DNA of 50,980 bases from Thermincola carboxydiphila. Lineage in GTDB: Bacteria > Bacillota > Thermincolia > Thermincolales > UBA2595. This document shows, in pieces, positions 1 through 8,500 of the stretch; the first letter of the stretch is position 1; each line of letters starts with the position of its first letter. The stretch lies in the NCBI GenBank assembly GCA_016841725.1, contig JAENYP010000021.1, positions 1 through 50,980 on the forward strand. Reading direction: 5' to 3'. The translations under genes were made by a program, and so were the position numbers. The notes beneath the pieces are model-generated. The model was not told the origin of the DNA, searched no databases, and was given only the letters and a program-made list of their open reading frames with translations.

Positions 1-178
1 CGGTGGTGTGGGAGGTCGGCTACTCAAATAATGAGTGGCCTCCTACCCGATTTTTCCGTATCGGCTTAGGGTATGGTTCAAAAAGTTTCCCTATTAAACC
101 GTGCCTTTATGGGTGGCCTTTTAAATAACCAAAGTAGCTTCAGCATAAGTCATCCAATCTCTACATTTGCAACAGATA
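1..178. other. Edge region without a recognisable gene
   Basis: I see no credible gene here. Positions 12-44 can fold into an imperfect stem (GGAGG and ACTCA arms pairing with TGAGT and CCTCC), followed on the plus strand by a short T run near 51-56. It could be the terminator of a plus-strand gene outside the window. The fold has unpaired bases, so this is weak. Confidence 0.3.
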
Positions 179-613
179 TTATAGTAATGGCTGGCAGAAG
201 ACCTGGCGGTTTACCCTGGCGATTCCGGTGAAGGTTCCATAAATGAAAAGCTGCAGCCCACTGGGACAGCAGATTACCAGAGAACCTATCCAGCTATTGG
301 AGGTAAGCCGGGTGGCATTCAGAAAAGCTGTACAGTCCGTCATTGGGGTAAATTCGTTTTCCTGAACCGATACATTAAAGAAGGTTGCTCCGACACTGTT
401 CAGGCTGGCGTTAAGGGTGGCCACTATGGCAGGGTTATCTCCAATAAATCTTATATTCCTGGGGTTTGGTCCCCCGCCAAAAAAGCTTATATTTCCGGAA
501 ATGCTGCCTGTAGGCACTGAGTTAACACAGGATACCATGGCTTCAACATTTGCTGTTGTACCCCCGCCGCTGATGCTTCCCTGAACCAGGCCGTCGTGCA
601 GTATTGCTGACAT
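179..613 (-). CDS. Hypothetical protein, 144 aa
   Basis: I do not recognise this protein. The start at 613 (Met-Ser-Ala-Ile) has a GGGAGG site about 7 bases upstream, whereas a Met two codons earlier sits almost on top of that site and is unlikely. The sequence is rich in Gly, Ser, Asn and Thr, has five cysteines (one CC pair, and one close to the C-terminus) and no clear signal peptide or membrane segment. It is transcribed away from feoA and lies downstream of the spore protein gene on the same strand, separated from it by a terminator. A role as a spore- or surface-associated protein is only a guess from composition and neighbour. Confidence 0.7.
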   Translation of the reverse strand: MSAILHDGLVQGSISGGGTTANVEAMVSCVNSVPTGSISGNISFFGGGPNPRNIRFIGDNPAIVATLNASLNSVGATFFNVSVQENEFTPMTDCTAFLNATRLTSNSWIGSLVICCPSGLQLFIYGTFTGIARVNRQVFCQPLL

Positions 614-739
614 ATACATTCCTCCCTTCGGTTACATAATATGGAGAGAGGAACATTAAAGTGACAAAGAAATAGCTGAAGTATAAAATTTTTATGTAGC
701 ATTCGCGCAGGACCTGGTGAGGGGAAAATCTATGGCCAA

Positions 740-772
740 AATAGAATGGGGCCGGAAAACTGCTCCGGCCCC
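740..772 (-). terminator. Rho-independent-type terminator of the spore protein gene
   Basis: A perfect 9-bp GC-rich stem (GGGGCCGGA at 748-756 paired with TCCGGCCCC at 764-772) has a 7-base loop and is followed on the minus strand by ATTCTATTTT. It lies about 45 bases past the stop of the spore protein gene. Confidence 0.7.
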
Positions 773-816
773 GCTCGTATTTCAGATATCCTTTGCTTAC
801 CGTCAGAAATGATTCT

Positions 817-978
817 TTACTTGTTAAGATCGTTGTTGGTATTGAAAGCAGCTTTTCCAGTAGCTTCTTTTTTACCAGGGTTCTTTTGCGCTGCACCAAT
901 TTCTGATGCGAACTCGGCATCATTATTGGTGTTAAAAGCAGCTTTACCGGTAGCTTCCTGCTTTTGTTTCTTTGGCAA
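817..978 (-). CDS. Gamma-type small acid-soluble spore protein, 53 aa
   Basis: This short gene is easy to miss because a longer frame lies antisense to it. It starts at TTG (976-978) with GGAGGTG six bases upstream. The product is hydrophilic and rich in Lys, Asn, Ala and Gln. It carries an AEFASE segment near residues 21-26, which resembles the EFASE repeats of gamma-type (SspE-like) spore proteins. Those proteins are amino-acid stores degraded at germination by the GPR protease. A 14-residue block, EATGKAAFNTNNDx, occurs twice (residues 8-21 and 38-51), so the gene is an internal duplication around the AEFASE core. Expression late in the forespore is expected; a sigma-G-like promoter can be proposed upstream. 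It supports an endospore-forming host. Confidence 0.85.
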   Translation of the reverse strand: MPKKQKQEATGKAAFNTNNDAEFASEIGAAQKNPGKKEATGKAAFNTNNDLNK

Positions 979-1008
979 TTAATTCACCTCCAATTTAGAT
1001 TTCAGTTG

Positions 1009-1038
1009 TATTTTGCTTTTAATGAACAGAGATTATTC
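1009..1038 (-). promoter_or_regulatory. Possible sigma-G-like promoter of the spore protein gene
   Basis: On the minus strand GAATA (rc of 1034-1038) is followed after 18 bases by CAAAATA (rc of 1009-1015). This is close to the forespore sigma-G pattern (GNATR, then CATNNTA). The -35 box lies inside a perfect 16-bp palindrome. It is tentative because the elements are short. Confidence 0.4.
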
Positions 1039-1066
1039 CGGAATAATTATGCTATAAAAGCAAAAT
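1010..1066. repeat. Nested inverted repeat between the spore gene and feoA
   Basis: A perfect 16-bp palindrome, ATTATTCCGGAATAAT (1032-1047), is flanked by a second, outer inverted pair: ATTTTGCTTTTA (1010-1021) and TAAAAGCAAAAT (1055-1066). The whole 57-bp element sits in the divergent intergenic region. Confidence 0.75.
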
Positions 1067-1073
1067 GTTTATG

Positions 1074-1091
1074 AACTGCAATTATGCAGTT
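1074..1091. promoter_or_regulatory. 18-bp perfect dyad upstream of feoA
   Basis: AACTGCA and TGCAGTT flank ATTA, giving a perfect dyad. It overlaps a TTGACA box at 1090-1095, although no good -10 box follows at the normal distance. It could be an operator or an RNA hairpin. It does not match the usual FNR half-sites. Confidence 0.45.
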
Positions 1092-1130
1092 GACACGCGA
1101 GTAACCTTTAATTTTGTGTATTCATATATT

Positions 1131-1159
1131 AGTCTAGGGAAAAAAACTTTCCCTGGACT
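1131..1159 (+). promoter_or_regulatory. Leader hairpin before feoA
   Basis: The arms AGTCTAGGGAAA and TTTCCCTGGACT form a 12-bp stem with one wobble pair and a 5-base A-rich loop. No T run follows, so it is more likely an mRNA leader structure than a terminator. It ends about 20 bases before the feoA ribosome site. Confidence 0.5.
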
Positions 1160-1189
1160 TAATTATTTGATTGACTTAGGGAGGTAATG

Positions 1190-1441
1190 ATGAAGAGAGA
1201 GCTGATTCCGTTAAATATGCTGCCCTTGGGCAGCGCCGCCAAGGTCCGGAGTCTTACCAATGATGACAGCAGAACCCGCCGAAGGATGCTTGACTTAGGT
1301 TTAATCAAAAATACCCATATTGAGGCTATTCAGAAAAGTCCCTCCGGTGACCCTACCGCATACTGGATAAGGGGGGCAGTTATTGCCCTGCGTTCAGATG
1401 AAGCCTCAAAAATACTTGTTGAAGCGGTATCCGGAGAATAA
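1190..1441 (+). CDS. feoA: FeoA, ferrous iron transport protein A
   Basis: FeoA is a small cytoplasmic SH3-like protein that works with the FeoB ferrous iron permease. The 83-residue length and the pattern LPLGSAAKVRSL ... RRRMLDLGLIKNTHIEAI ... YWIRGAVIALRSDEASKI are typical of the family. The second ATG (1190) is preferred over the one at 1187 because it is five bases from GGGAGG instead of two. The stop codon overlaps the feoB start in TAATG, so the two are translationally coupled. The leader contains a strong hairpin and a dyad that could carry iron or oxygen control, but I could not identify the regulator. Confidence 0.95.
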   Translation: MKRELIPLNMLPLGSAAKVRSLTNDDSRTRRRMLDLGLIKNTHIEAIQKSPSGDPTAYWIRGAVIALRSDEASKILVEAVSGE

Positions 1442-3525
1442 TGGCAGACCATTTTGTAGTCGCCCTGGCGGGGAACCCTAATGTCGGTAAAAGCACAATT
1501 TTTAACAGCCTTACGGGACTAAATCAGCATACCGGAAACTGGCCCGGCAAAACTGTGACCAATGCCAGGGGAAAATACAGGCACAAAGACAAATCCTTTA
1601 TCCTTGTTGACATTCCGGGGACATATTCCCTTATGGCCAGTTCAGTTGAAGAAACAGTAGCCAGAGACTTTATCTGTTTTGGCGAGCCTGATGTTACCGT
1701 TGTGGTTGCAGATGCAACCTGTCTGGAACGAAACCTCAATCTGGTACTCCAAACCCTTGAGATTACAGGCAATGTGGTTGTATGTGTAAACCTCATTGAT
1801 GAGGCTGAACGTAAAAAAATAAAAATTGACCTCAAGATACTCCAGGCAAGGCTGGGCGTTCCGGTTGTGGGCGCAAGTGCGCGCAGCGGCAGAGGGCTTA
1901 ACCAACTAAGGGAGGCGGTGTACCGGGCAGCGCTGCCGGGTGTTGTGAGCAGACCTCTGGCAGTAGACTATGAGGGCACCATTGAAGAGGCTGTCCAGAT
2001 GGTGGAACCAGAAGTCAGACGGACCGTTCAGAATAAAATAAACAGTCGTTGGGCAGCCTTGAAGTTGATTGAAGGCGACCACTCTATCATCAAGTCTCTT
2101 CGGGATATAATGGGCTTTGACCTCATAAATGATGCTACTTTGGCCAACAGGCTTGCAGCAGCGCGGAAATTTCTGCAGGAAAATAACTATGATAGTGATG
2201 CCATGCGTGACAGTCTTGTTTTCACAATTGTATCCCTGGCAGAGGAAATCGCTCGGGAAGCGGTTATTTCTGAAAATCAAAAATTCAACAGCAGGGACAG
2301 GAAAATTGATAGTATACTGACATCCAGGAGGTATGGTCTTCCGGCCATGATTACCCTCCTGGGATTGGTTTTCTGGCTCACTGTAACCGGCGCTAATTAT
2401 CCCTCGGAAGTAATAGCAGGATTTTTATTCTGGATTGAGGAGAGGTTGACTGAATTCTTTCAATGGGCGGGTTCGCCGCCGTGGCTTCACGGCCTGCTGG
2501 TCGAAGGCATGTACAGAACCCTGGCTTGGGTAGTTTCGGTTATGCTGCCACCGATGGCAATATTTTTTCCGCTGTTTACTATTTTGGAAGACCTGGGCTA
2601 CCTCCCGAGAGTTGCCTTTAATATGGATAATTTTTTTAAAAAAGCGCATGCTCACGGAAAGCAGGCTTTGACTATGTGCATGGGTTTTGGGTGCAATGCG
2701 GCAGGGATAATTGGATGCCGGATTATTGATTCCCCCAGGGAGCGGTTGATTGCCACAATTACCAACAATTTTGTTCCCTGTAACGGAAGGTTTCCGGCAC
2801 TGATAGCAATATCGACAATATTTGTTGGCGGAACTGTTCCCGGGATACCAAATTCTGTTGTTTCAACATGTGCCCTGATGAGTGTAATAATTCTGGGAGT
2901 ATTCATGACTCTGTTGATTTCAAGGATTCTCTCAGCAACTATCCTCAAGGGGCTGCCTTCTTCCTTTATTCTGGAACTGCCGCCATACCGCAAACCCCAA
3001 ATAGGCCGGATACTTGTCCGTTCAGTTCTTGACCGGACACTGTTTGTCCTTGGACGCGCGGCCAGTATCGCCGCACCTGCCGGTATGGCAATCTGGGTCA
3101 TGGCTAATATTACCATAGGCGGCGCCAGTCTGCTGGATTACGGGGCCGGTTTTCTGCAGCCTTTTGCCTTACTGTTGGGCCTTGACGGGTATATTTTAAT
3201 GGCCTTTATCCTTGGCTTCCCGGCAAATGAGATTGTGATTCCAATAATCATTATGAGTTATGTGTCCACTGGTTCCCTGGTGGAATTGGACAGCCTGGAG
3301 GCTTTAAGGCAGCTACTGATTTCCCACGGCTGGACCTGGCTGACAGCGGTATGTGTGATGCTGTTTTCCTTAATGCATTTCCCCTGTGGCACTACTCTGT
3401 GGACTATTAAGAAGGAAACTCAAAGCTGGAAATGGACACTGATTTCATTTCTGGTGCCAACCTTGACAGGGATTACGGTCTGTTTTATAGTGGCCCAGAC
3501 AGTTAGGATGTTGGGACTGGGATAA
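1441..3525 (+). CDS. feoB: FeoB, GTP-dependent ferrous iron permease
   Basis: FeoB imports Fe(II) across the cytoplasmic membrane. The N-terminal G domain shows G1 GNPNVGKST (residues 11-19), G3 DIPGTYS (about 57), G4 NLID (about 117) and a G5-like SARSGRG. A helical GDP-dissociation region follows, then membrane segments from about residue 300 on. The gate motifs MGFGCNAAGIIG and PCNGRFPAL are present with their cysteines, which are conserved in FeoB. At 694 residues it is complete. It starts inside the feoA stop. In this locus the iron supply would suit the heavy demand of the multihaem cytochromes, but that link is inference. Confidence 0.97.
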   Translation: MADHFVVALAGNPNVGKSTIFNSLTGLNQHTGNWPGKTVTNARGKYRHKDKSFILVDIPGTYSLMASSVEETVARDFICFGEPDVTVVVADATCLERNLNLVLQTLEITGNVVVCVNLIDEAERKKIKIDLKILQARLGVPVVGASARSGRGLNQLREAVYRAALPGVVSRPLAVDYEGTIEEAVQMVEPEVRRTVQNKINSRWAALKLIEGDHSIIKSLRDIMGFDLINDATLANRLAAARKFLQENNYDSDAMRDSLVFTIVSLAEEIAREAVISENQKFNSRDRKIDSILTSRRYGLPAMITLLGLVFWLTVTGANYPSEVIAGFLFWIEERLTEFFQWAGSPPWLHGLLVEGMYRTLAWVVSVMLPPMAIFFPLFTILEDLGYLPRVAFNMDNFFKKAHAHGKQALTMCMGFGCNAAGIIGCRIIDSPRERLIATITNNFVPCNGRFPALIAISTIFVGGTVPGIPNSVVSTCALMSVIILGVFMTLLISRILSATILKGLPSSFILELPPYRKPQIGRILVRSVLDRTLFVLGRAASIAAPAGMAIWVMANITIGGASLLDYGAGFLQPFALLLGLDGYILMAFILGFPANEIVIPIIIMSYVSTGSLVELDSLEALRQLLISHGWTWLTAVCVMLFSLMHFPCGTTLWTIKKETQSWKWTLISFLVPTLTGITVCFIVAQTVRMLGLG

Positions 3526-3528
3526 GTT

Positions 3529-3552
3529 CAGGCTGCTTATTGAAGCAGCCTG
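3529..3552 (+). terminator. Hairpin after feoB
   Basis: A perfect 10-bp stem, CAGGCTGCTT with AAGCAGCCTG, has a 4-base loop and begins a few bases past the feoB stop. A T run comes only about 20 bases later (3574-3581), so it may be an inefficient terminator or an mRNA-stabilising end. Confidence 0.5.
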
Positions 3553-3589
3553 TAATGCTTGAAAATAGGGCAATTTTTTTTAAAGACTA

Positions 3590-3618
3590 TTGTCACAGAT
3601 GATAAACAATGGTAATAT
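3590..3618 (+). promoter_or_regulatory. Promoter of the TetR-family gene
   Basis: TTGTCA (3590-3595), a 17-base spacer and TAATAT (3613-3618) make a good housekeeping promoter. The predicted start point falls inside the operator-like repeat that follows, which fits autorepression. Confidence 0.75.
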
Positions 3619-3620
3619 GT

Positions 3621-3641
3621 AAGTAAGTAATAACTAACGTA
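3621..3641 (+). promoter_or_regulatory. TetR operator, site 1
   Basis: AAGTAAGT and ACTAAC half-sites form an imperfect dyad immediately after the -10 box. Sixteen of 21 bases match the site at 4348-4368 in front of the efflux operon. Confidence 0.65.
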
Positions 3642-3662
3642 GGGTACGTGAGGAGGGATACC

Positions 3663-4268
3663 ATGCACCGGCAAAGCACAGAGGTACGCCAAAGGCAGAT
3701 TATAGATGCTTCTCTGGAAATTATTGCAGAAAAAGGTGTGAGCGGCCTGACAACAGGAGAAGTGGCCAAACGGGTCGGGTTTTCAGAGGCAGCCCTGTTT
3801 CGCCATTTCCCCAATAAGCTGGAAATATTAAAGGCAACCATGATAAGCGTCCATGAGGCCCTGATTAGTGAGATCAATATCATCGTTGCGGCAAAAAACG
3901 GACCCCTGACCAAACTTGAAGACATCCTCAGGCTTCAGCTATCTTTTATTGAAAAAAACAGGGGTATGCCCAGGATACTGTTCTCGGATGAGCTTCATCT
4001 GGGTGATACTGAACTCAGGGAAACTATCGTGAAGCGCCACCGGAATTACATGGAAATTATCAAGTCGGTTATGCGGGAGGCGATTTCCGCCGGCATATTC
4101 AGGGCAGACCTGGATGTGGATATGGCTGCCAGGGCTTTTTTCGGAATGATTCAGACAGCTGTGTTCAATTGCTCTCTGAATGGTTTTAAAACCGGGCTTG
4201 GCGAACAGTATGAGCCAATCGCAAGGTTTTTGCGCGGTTGTTTTATTGCCCGCAGCTATTGTGGCTGA
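3663..4268 (+). CDS. TetR/AcrR-family transcriptional repressor
   Basis: This 201-residue protein has an N-terminal HTH (about residues 8-55: RQIIDASLEIIAEKGV, then TTGEVAKRVGFSEAALFRHF and PNKLEIL), typical of TetR repressors. The helical C-terminal domain would bind a ligand and resembles TetR_C_33-like regulators of lipid or drug efflux genes. ATG 3663 is chosen because AGGAGGG lies five bases before it; the upstream GTG at 3648 lies ahead of that site and lacks its own. Its own promoter and the next operon carry near-identical dyads, so it most likely represses itself and the downstream RND efflux pair. The inducer is unknown. Confidence 0.92.
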   Translation: MHRQSTEVRQRQIIDASLEIIAEKGVSGLTTGEVAKRVGFSEAALFRHFPNKLEILKATMISVHEALISEINIIVAAKNGPLTKLEDILRLQLSFIEKNRGMPRILFSDELHLGDTELRETIVKRHRNYMEIIKSVMREAISAGIFRADLDVDMAARAFFGMIQTAVFNCSLNGFKTGLGEQYEPIARFLRGCFIARSYCG

Positions 4269-4345
4269 GGCCGCCTAACAAGTAGCCGCGGCTCGCTGAC
4301 TGCCGGGAAAATTCCTGGTTTTTGGCCAGGACATTTATTTATCCA

Positions 4346-4373
4346 TTAAGTAAGTGACCACTAACTAACTTAA
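4346..4373 (+). promoter_or_regulatory. TetR operator, site 2, before the efflux operon
   Basis: TTAAGTAAGTG, a 2-base centre and CACTAACTAACTTAA form an inverted repeat (half-site AAGTNAGTG). It matches site 1 and lies 63-90 bases before the adaptor start. I could not identify a convincing -35/-10 pair here. Confidence 0.65.
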
Positions 4374-4435
4374 GATGGCGGCGCCGCATGGCTGTTCTCA
4401 AGGTGGGAAATATGCAAAAATTGGAGGGGACAATT

Positions 4436-5551
4436 ATGACCAAGAGCCTGAAAAAGTATTTGCTGGTATGTGTGGTATTAGTGATAGCAGTGGGGATGCT
4501 GGCAGGATGGAGAATTAAAAAGCTGCAGGATGTTCCGGCGGCACAGGCAGGTTCCGGCTTCCCTGTAGAAACAGTCACGGTGGGGAGAGATGTTGTTTCT
4601 GCCGGGTTAACCTATGTGGGTACTGTAGAACCCTTACAGGAGGTGGACCTGTCAGCCAAAATATCGGCCAGAATACTGAGCCTTGCGGGGAAGGAAGGGG
4701 ATATCCTCAACGCCGGGCAGACTGTGGTGACTCTGGATAGCGGGGATTTGCAGGGGAAGATAAACACCCTGGGGAAAAAGGTGCAGGCAGCCGGAATCAA
4801 CCGAGATTACTGGGAGAAACAGATTGAATTGTACCGACCGCTCCTTGAGGAAGGGGCAATTTCAGAACATGATTTTCAGAAAACCGTGTTCAGCCGTGAT
4901 ACTGCAGTCAGCGGCTATGAAGAGGCAGAGGCTGCCCTGGAGGAGGCCCGCATAAACCTGAACTATTCCATATTAAAGGCCCCAATGACGGGGACGGTTA
5001 CCAGGGTTCACAGTTTTCCCGGTGATATGGCTGTTCCCGGCAAACCGGTAATTACCCTGGCTGATGTAAGCAGGCTGAAAATAAGTGTTAAGGTTGTCCA
5101 GGACGATGTGGCCAAACTGAAAAAAGGGGGGACGGTGATGCTGTCCGCCGGTGAAGGAGGGCGGGAATTTCCGGCTGAAATAACCGAAATTTTCCCTTCA
5201 CTGGACCCGAATCTGCGTACCGGGACTGTGGAGATTGGTGTTCCTCAGGAAATAATGCAGGAATACAGCCTGAAGCCAGGGATGAGTGTCAATGTGTTCT
5301 TTGTGCTGGGGCAGCGGGAGGATGTGCCGGTCGTCCCGAAACAGACCGTGCAGCAGGATAACCAAAACAACTATTTCGTGTATGTTGTCAAAGAGGGAGT
5401 TGCCCGGAAGCAGATTGTGGAAACCGGTCTCAGCAGTGACAGGTTAATTGAAATTAAGGGGGGCCTTAATGAGGGAGACCGGGTGGTTTCCTCGGGCTTG
5501 GTTGAAGTGTATGACGGAAGACCCTTGTATCTCAAGGGAGAGGAGGGATAA
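4436..5551 (+). CDS. RND efflux periplasmic adaptor (HlyD/MFP family)
   Basis: Membrane-fusion subunit of an RND exporter. The 371-residue product has an N-terminal membrane anchor (about residues 7-24). A biotinyl-lipoyl-like half follows (VGTVEPLQEVDLSAKISARI), then a short coiled hairpin, the second lipoyl half (ILKAPMTGTVTRVHSFPGDMA) and beta-barrel domains. The start at 4436 has GGAGGGG six bases upstream; the longer frame from 4388 has no such site. Its stop is one base from the GTG of the pump gene. No outer-membrane factor gene is present nearby. The transported substrate cannot be told from sequence. Confidence 0.93.
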   Translation: MTKSLKKYLLVCVVLVIAVGMLAGWRIKKLQDVPAAQAGSGFPVETVTVGRDVVSAGLTYVGTVEPLQEVDLSAKISARILSLAGKEGDILNAGQTVVTLDSGDLQGKINTLGKKVQAAGINRDYWEKQIELYRPLLEEGAISEHDFQKTVFSRDTAVSGYEEAEAALEEARINLNYSILKAPMTGTVTRVHSFPGDMAVPGKPVITLADVSRLKISVKVVQDDVAKLKKGGTVMLSAGEGGREFPAEITEIFPSLDPNLRTGTVEIGVPQEIMQEYSLKPGMSVNVFFVLGQREDVPVVPKQTVQQDNQNNYFVYVVKEGVARKQIVETGLSSDRLIEIKGGLNEGDRVVSSGLVEVYDGRPLYLKGEEG

Positions 5552-5552
5552 G

Positions 5553-8500
5553 GTGAATATAGCCGAATTTTCCATCAAACACAGGTATACAGTATTTGCC
5601 CTGGTTATTTTAATTTTGATTTTTGGGGTTTATGCTGCCAAGACACTGAAAGTTGAACTTATGCCTGATACCAACCCTCCTCTGGTTAATGTGGTTACCT
5701 CATATCCCGGTGTATCAGCGAGAGATGTTGCCAGGGAAGTTAGTAAGCAGATGGAAGAGGAACTGGCCACAGTTGACGGGGTTAAGAAGATCAAGTCGAC
5801 ATCCCAGGACGGGCTGTCTCTGGTGAAGGTGGAATTCCATTACGGGAGAGATGTTGATACTGCTGCTGTGGATGTGCAAAATGCCATCAGCAGAATTAAA
5901 AGGGAACTTCCGGCGGGAATTCAGGATCCCCAGGTAATGAAATTCAGCACCTCAGACAAACCCATCGTAACATTTGCCTTAAACAGTGATAAAGTAAGTC
6001 TGGCTGCGGTTCGGGACCTGGCAGACAATGAACTGAAAACGGCATTGCAGACAGTTGACGGGGTTGCCGCTGTTGACGTGTTCGGGGGCAACAGAGGCCA
6101 GGTAAATATTCTGGTGGATAAAGCCCTGCTGGACGCTTTCAATATTTCTCTTGACCAGGTGACTGCGGCGGTCCGGGGACAGAACGTATCCCAGCCCGGG
6201 GGGAGAATTACGGGGGAAGATAGTGAATCCCTCATCAGGCTGGTTCAGGAATATCAGGACCTGGCTGACATAGAAAACACTGTTGTCAGCAACAGGCAGG
6301 GTAACCTAATCTACCTGAAGGACATTGCCTCAATTGATGCCTCGGGTGAGGAGAGCCGCAGTGAGTATCGTTTTAATGGGGAGACTGCCATCGCCATCCA
6401 GATTTTAAAAAGGGACGATGCCAATACGGTTGAGGTGGTTGAGAGGCTTAAGGAAAAAATCGCTGCGCTGGAGAAGACTTACCCATACATTGAATTCCAG
6501 GTTGCTGATGATGATTCTGTTTTTACCCAGCAGGTTGTGGAAAATATGAGTGGAACCGTAAGAGATGCCATAATTCTGACTACCCTGATCATTCTTATCT
6601 CAATTGTCTCTATAAATGAGTCGGTGATTGTATCACTGTCTATGCCTATTTCGTTTCTGACCACACTGGCCTTAATGAAGCTGTCAGGCATGGAGCTTAA
6701 CCTGATAACCCTGTCAGCCCTAATTCTGTCCGTAGGGATTGTTGTAGATGATTCTATTATCGTCCTGGAAAATATCATGAGACACTGTCATGAGTATGGC
6801 AAAGACATAAAAAGGGCCGCCATTGACGGGACTAAAGAGATCTTTCTGGCAGATATCGCCGGGACATCGACCAGCGCAATAGTGCTGATACCCCTTATTT
6901 TTGTGGAAGGATTTGTAGGCAAGGTTTTCGGTCCCCTTTCACTTACCCTGGTATATGCACTGAGTGCGTCACTGTTGGTATCCCTGACAGTAATTCCACT
7001 TTTGGCCGTACTTATGGGAGGACGCTCGTTTCCGCGGCTGCAAAAACTGACTGCCAGGATAGCTTCACCATATACATTTTTCATGGACAAACTCAAGGAA
7101 TTTTTTCTCGTCACCCTGTCAGGTGCCCTCAGGCGCAGGTGGCTGGCCGTGGTTATTGCACTGGTGCTGCTGGGTTCCGGCGCTCAACTGTTGAAGGCTA
7201 TCGGAATGGAAGTTCTGCCTAAAATCGATTCCGGGACATTTAATGTTTCCCTGGAAACCTATGCGGGTACATCACTCAGTAAAACCGGTGATATTGTCAA
7301 ACAGGTGGAGAATCTGCTGGCTGCCGAAAAAGAGGTCAGGAGTTACAGTACCCAGATAGGATATGAACCGGGCGGGCATTACCTGGGGGATTCCGGGGCC
7401 CTGGGAGTAACCAAAGCCAACATCACTGTCAACCTTTCCACTCGGAAGGAAAGGAAGGAAACTATCTGGGAAATAGAAGACCGACTGAGAGGGGAAATTG
7501 CCCATATCCCCGGTATTGAAACATTTGTAGTCAAAGAATCCGGGGGGACAGCTATAGCTACCACTGCAGCCCCTATAGATGTGCGCATCTCAGGACAGGA
7601 TCCGGAAATAACCTACCGGCTGGCCCAGGAGGTGCAGTCCCGTCTGGAGGGTGTGCCGGGAGCGGTTAACCTGTACAAGAGCTGGTCCCTGAACAGCCCT
7701 GAGGTCCATATCAGGGTAAATGAAAAGCGGGCTGCCGAGCTGGGACTGTCCCCGGCAGCTATAATCAGGGAGGTATTTGCCAGCCTTGAAGGGGTTCCGG
7801 CCTCGGAAATCAAGTCCGCAAACCGCAAAGATACCCAGGTGCTGGTACGGTATCGGTCGGAAGACAGAACCTCACTGGAGCACCTGGAGAGCGTTACCCT
7901 GACAACACCTGCGGGAGCACGTATCCCTTTAAGGGACGTTGCCGAAATTGAGATCAAAAAAGGCGCCAATATTGTTACCAGGGAAAACCTGGAACCTACT
8001 GTGGATGTACTAGGGTTTACCTATGGACGAACCTTTAGTCATGTTATGGATGACATAGAAGAGGAATTGAAAACTGTCAGCCTGCCTGACGGGTATACCA
8101 TAGCTGTTACCGGAGAGCAGTCAGACCTGAAAGACTCCATGGGTGACCTGATTTTTTCCCTGCTGCTGGCGTTGATTGCCATTTACCTGCTGCTGCTGGC
8201 CCAGTTCCGTTCCTTTATTCACCCGGTCACTGTTATGACCGCTATTCCATTGGTATTGATCGGGGTTTCCCTGGCCCTGCTGTTTACCGGCCAGTCTGTT
8301 TCCATGTCAGTAATGCTGGGACTGATACTTTTGGTGGGTACTGTTGTCAACAACTCTATCATGCTGATAGATTTTATTATCAGAGCCCGTGAATCCGGGA
8401 AATCCAGGTCAGAGGCAATTATAGAATCAGTGCGCATCAGGTTCCGTCCCATTATGATGACTGCCATGTCCCAATTTGCCGGGATGTTTCCCCTGGCTTC

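Noticed and set aside
487-923. Minus-strand frames of 71 and 126 residues near the first two genes
   Set aside because: They lie in other frames over the hypothetical gene, the terminator and the spore gene, with no ribosome site.
746-982. 78-residue plus-strand frame over the spore protein gene
   Set aside because: It is antisense to the spore protein, has no ribosome site and its repeats mirror the spore protein duplication.
1090-1130. Housekeeping promoter for feoA from the TTGACA at 1090
   Set aside because: No acceptable -10 box lies 16-18 bases downstream; the nearest AT-rich match is too far.
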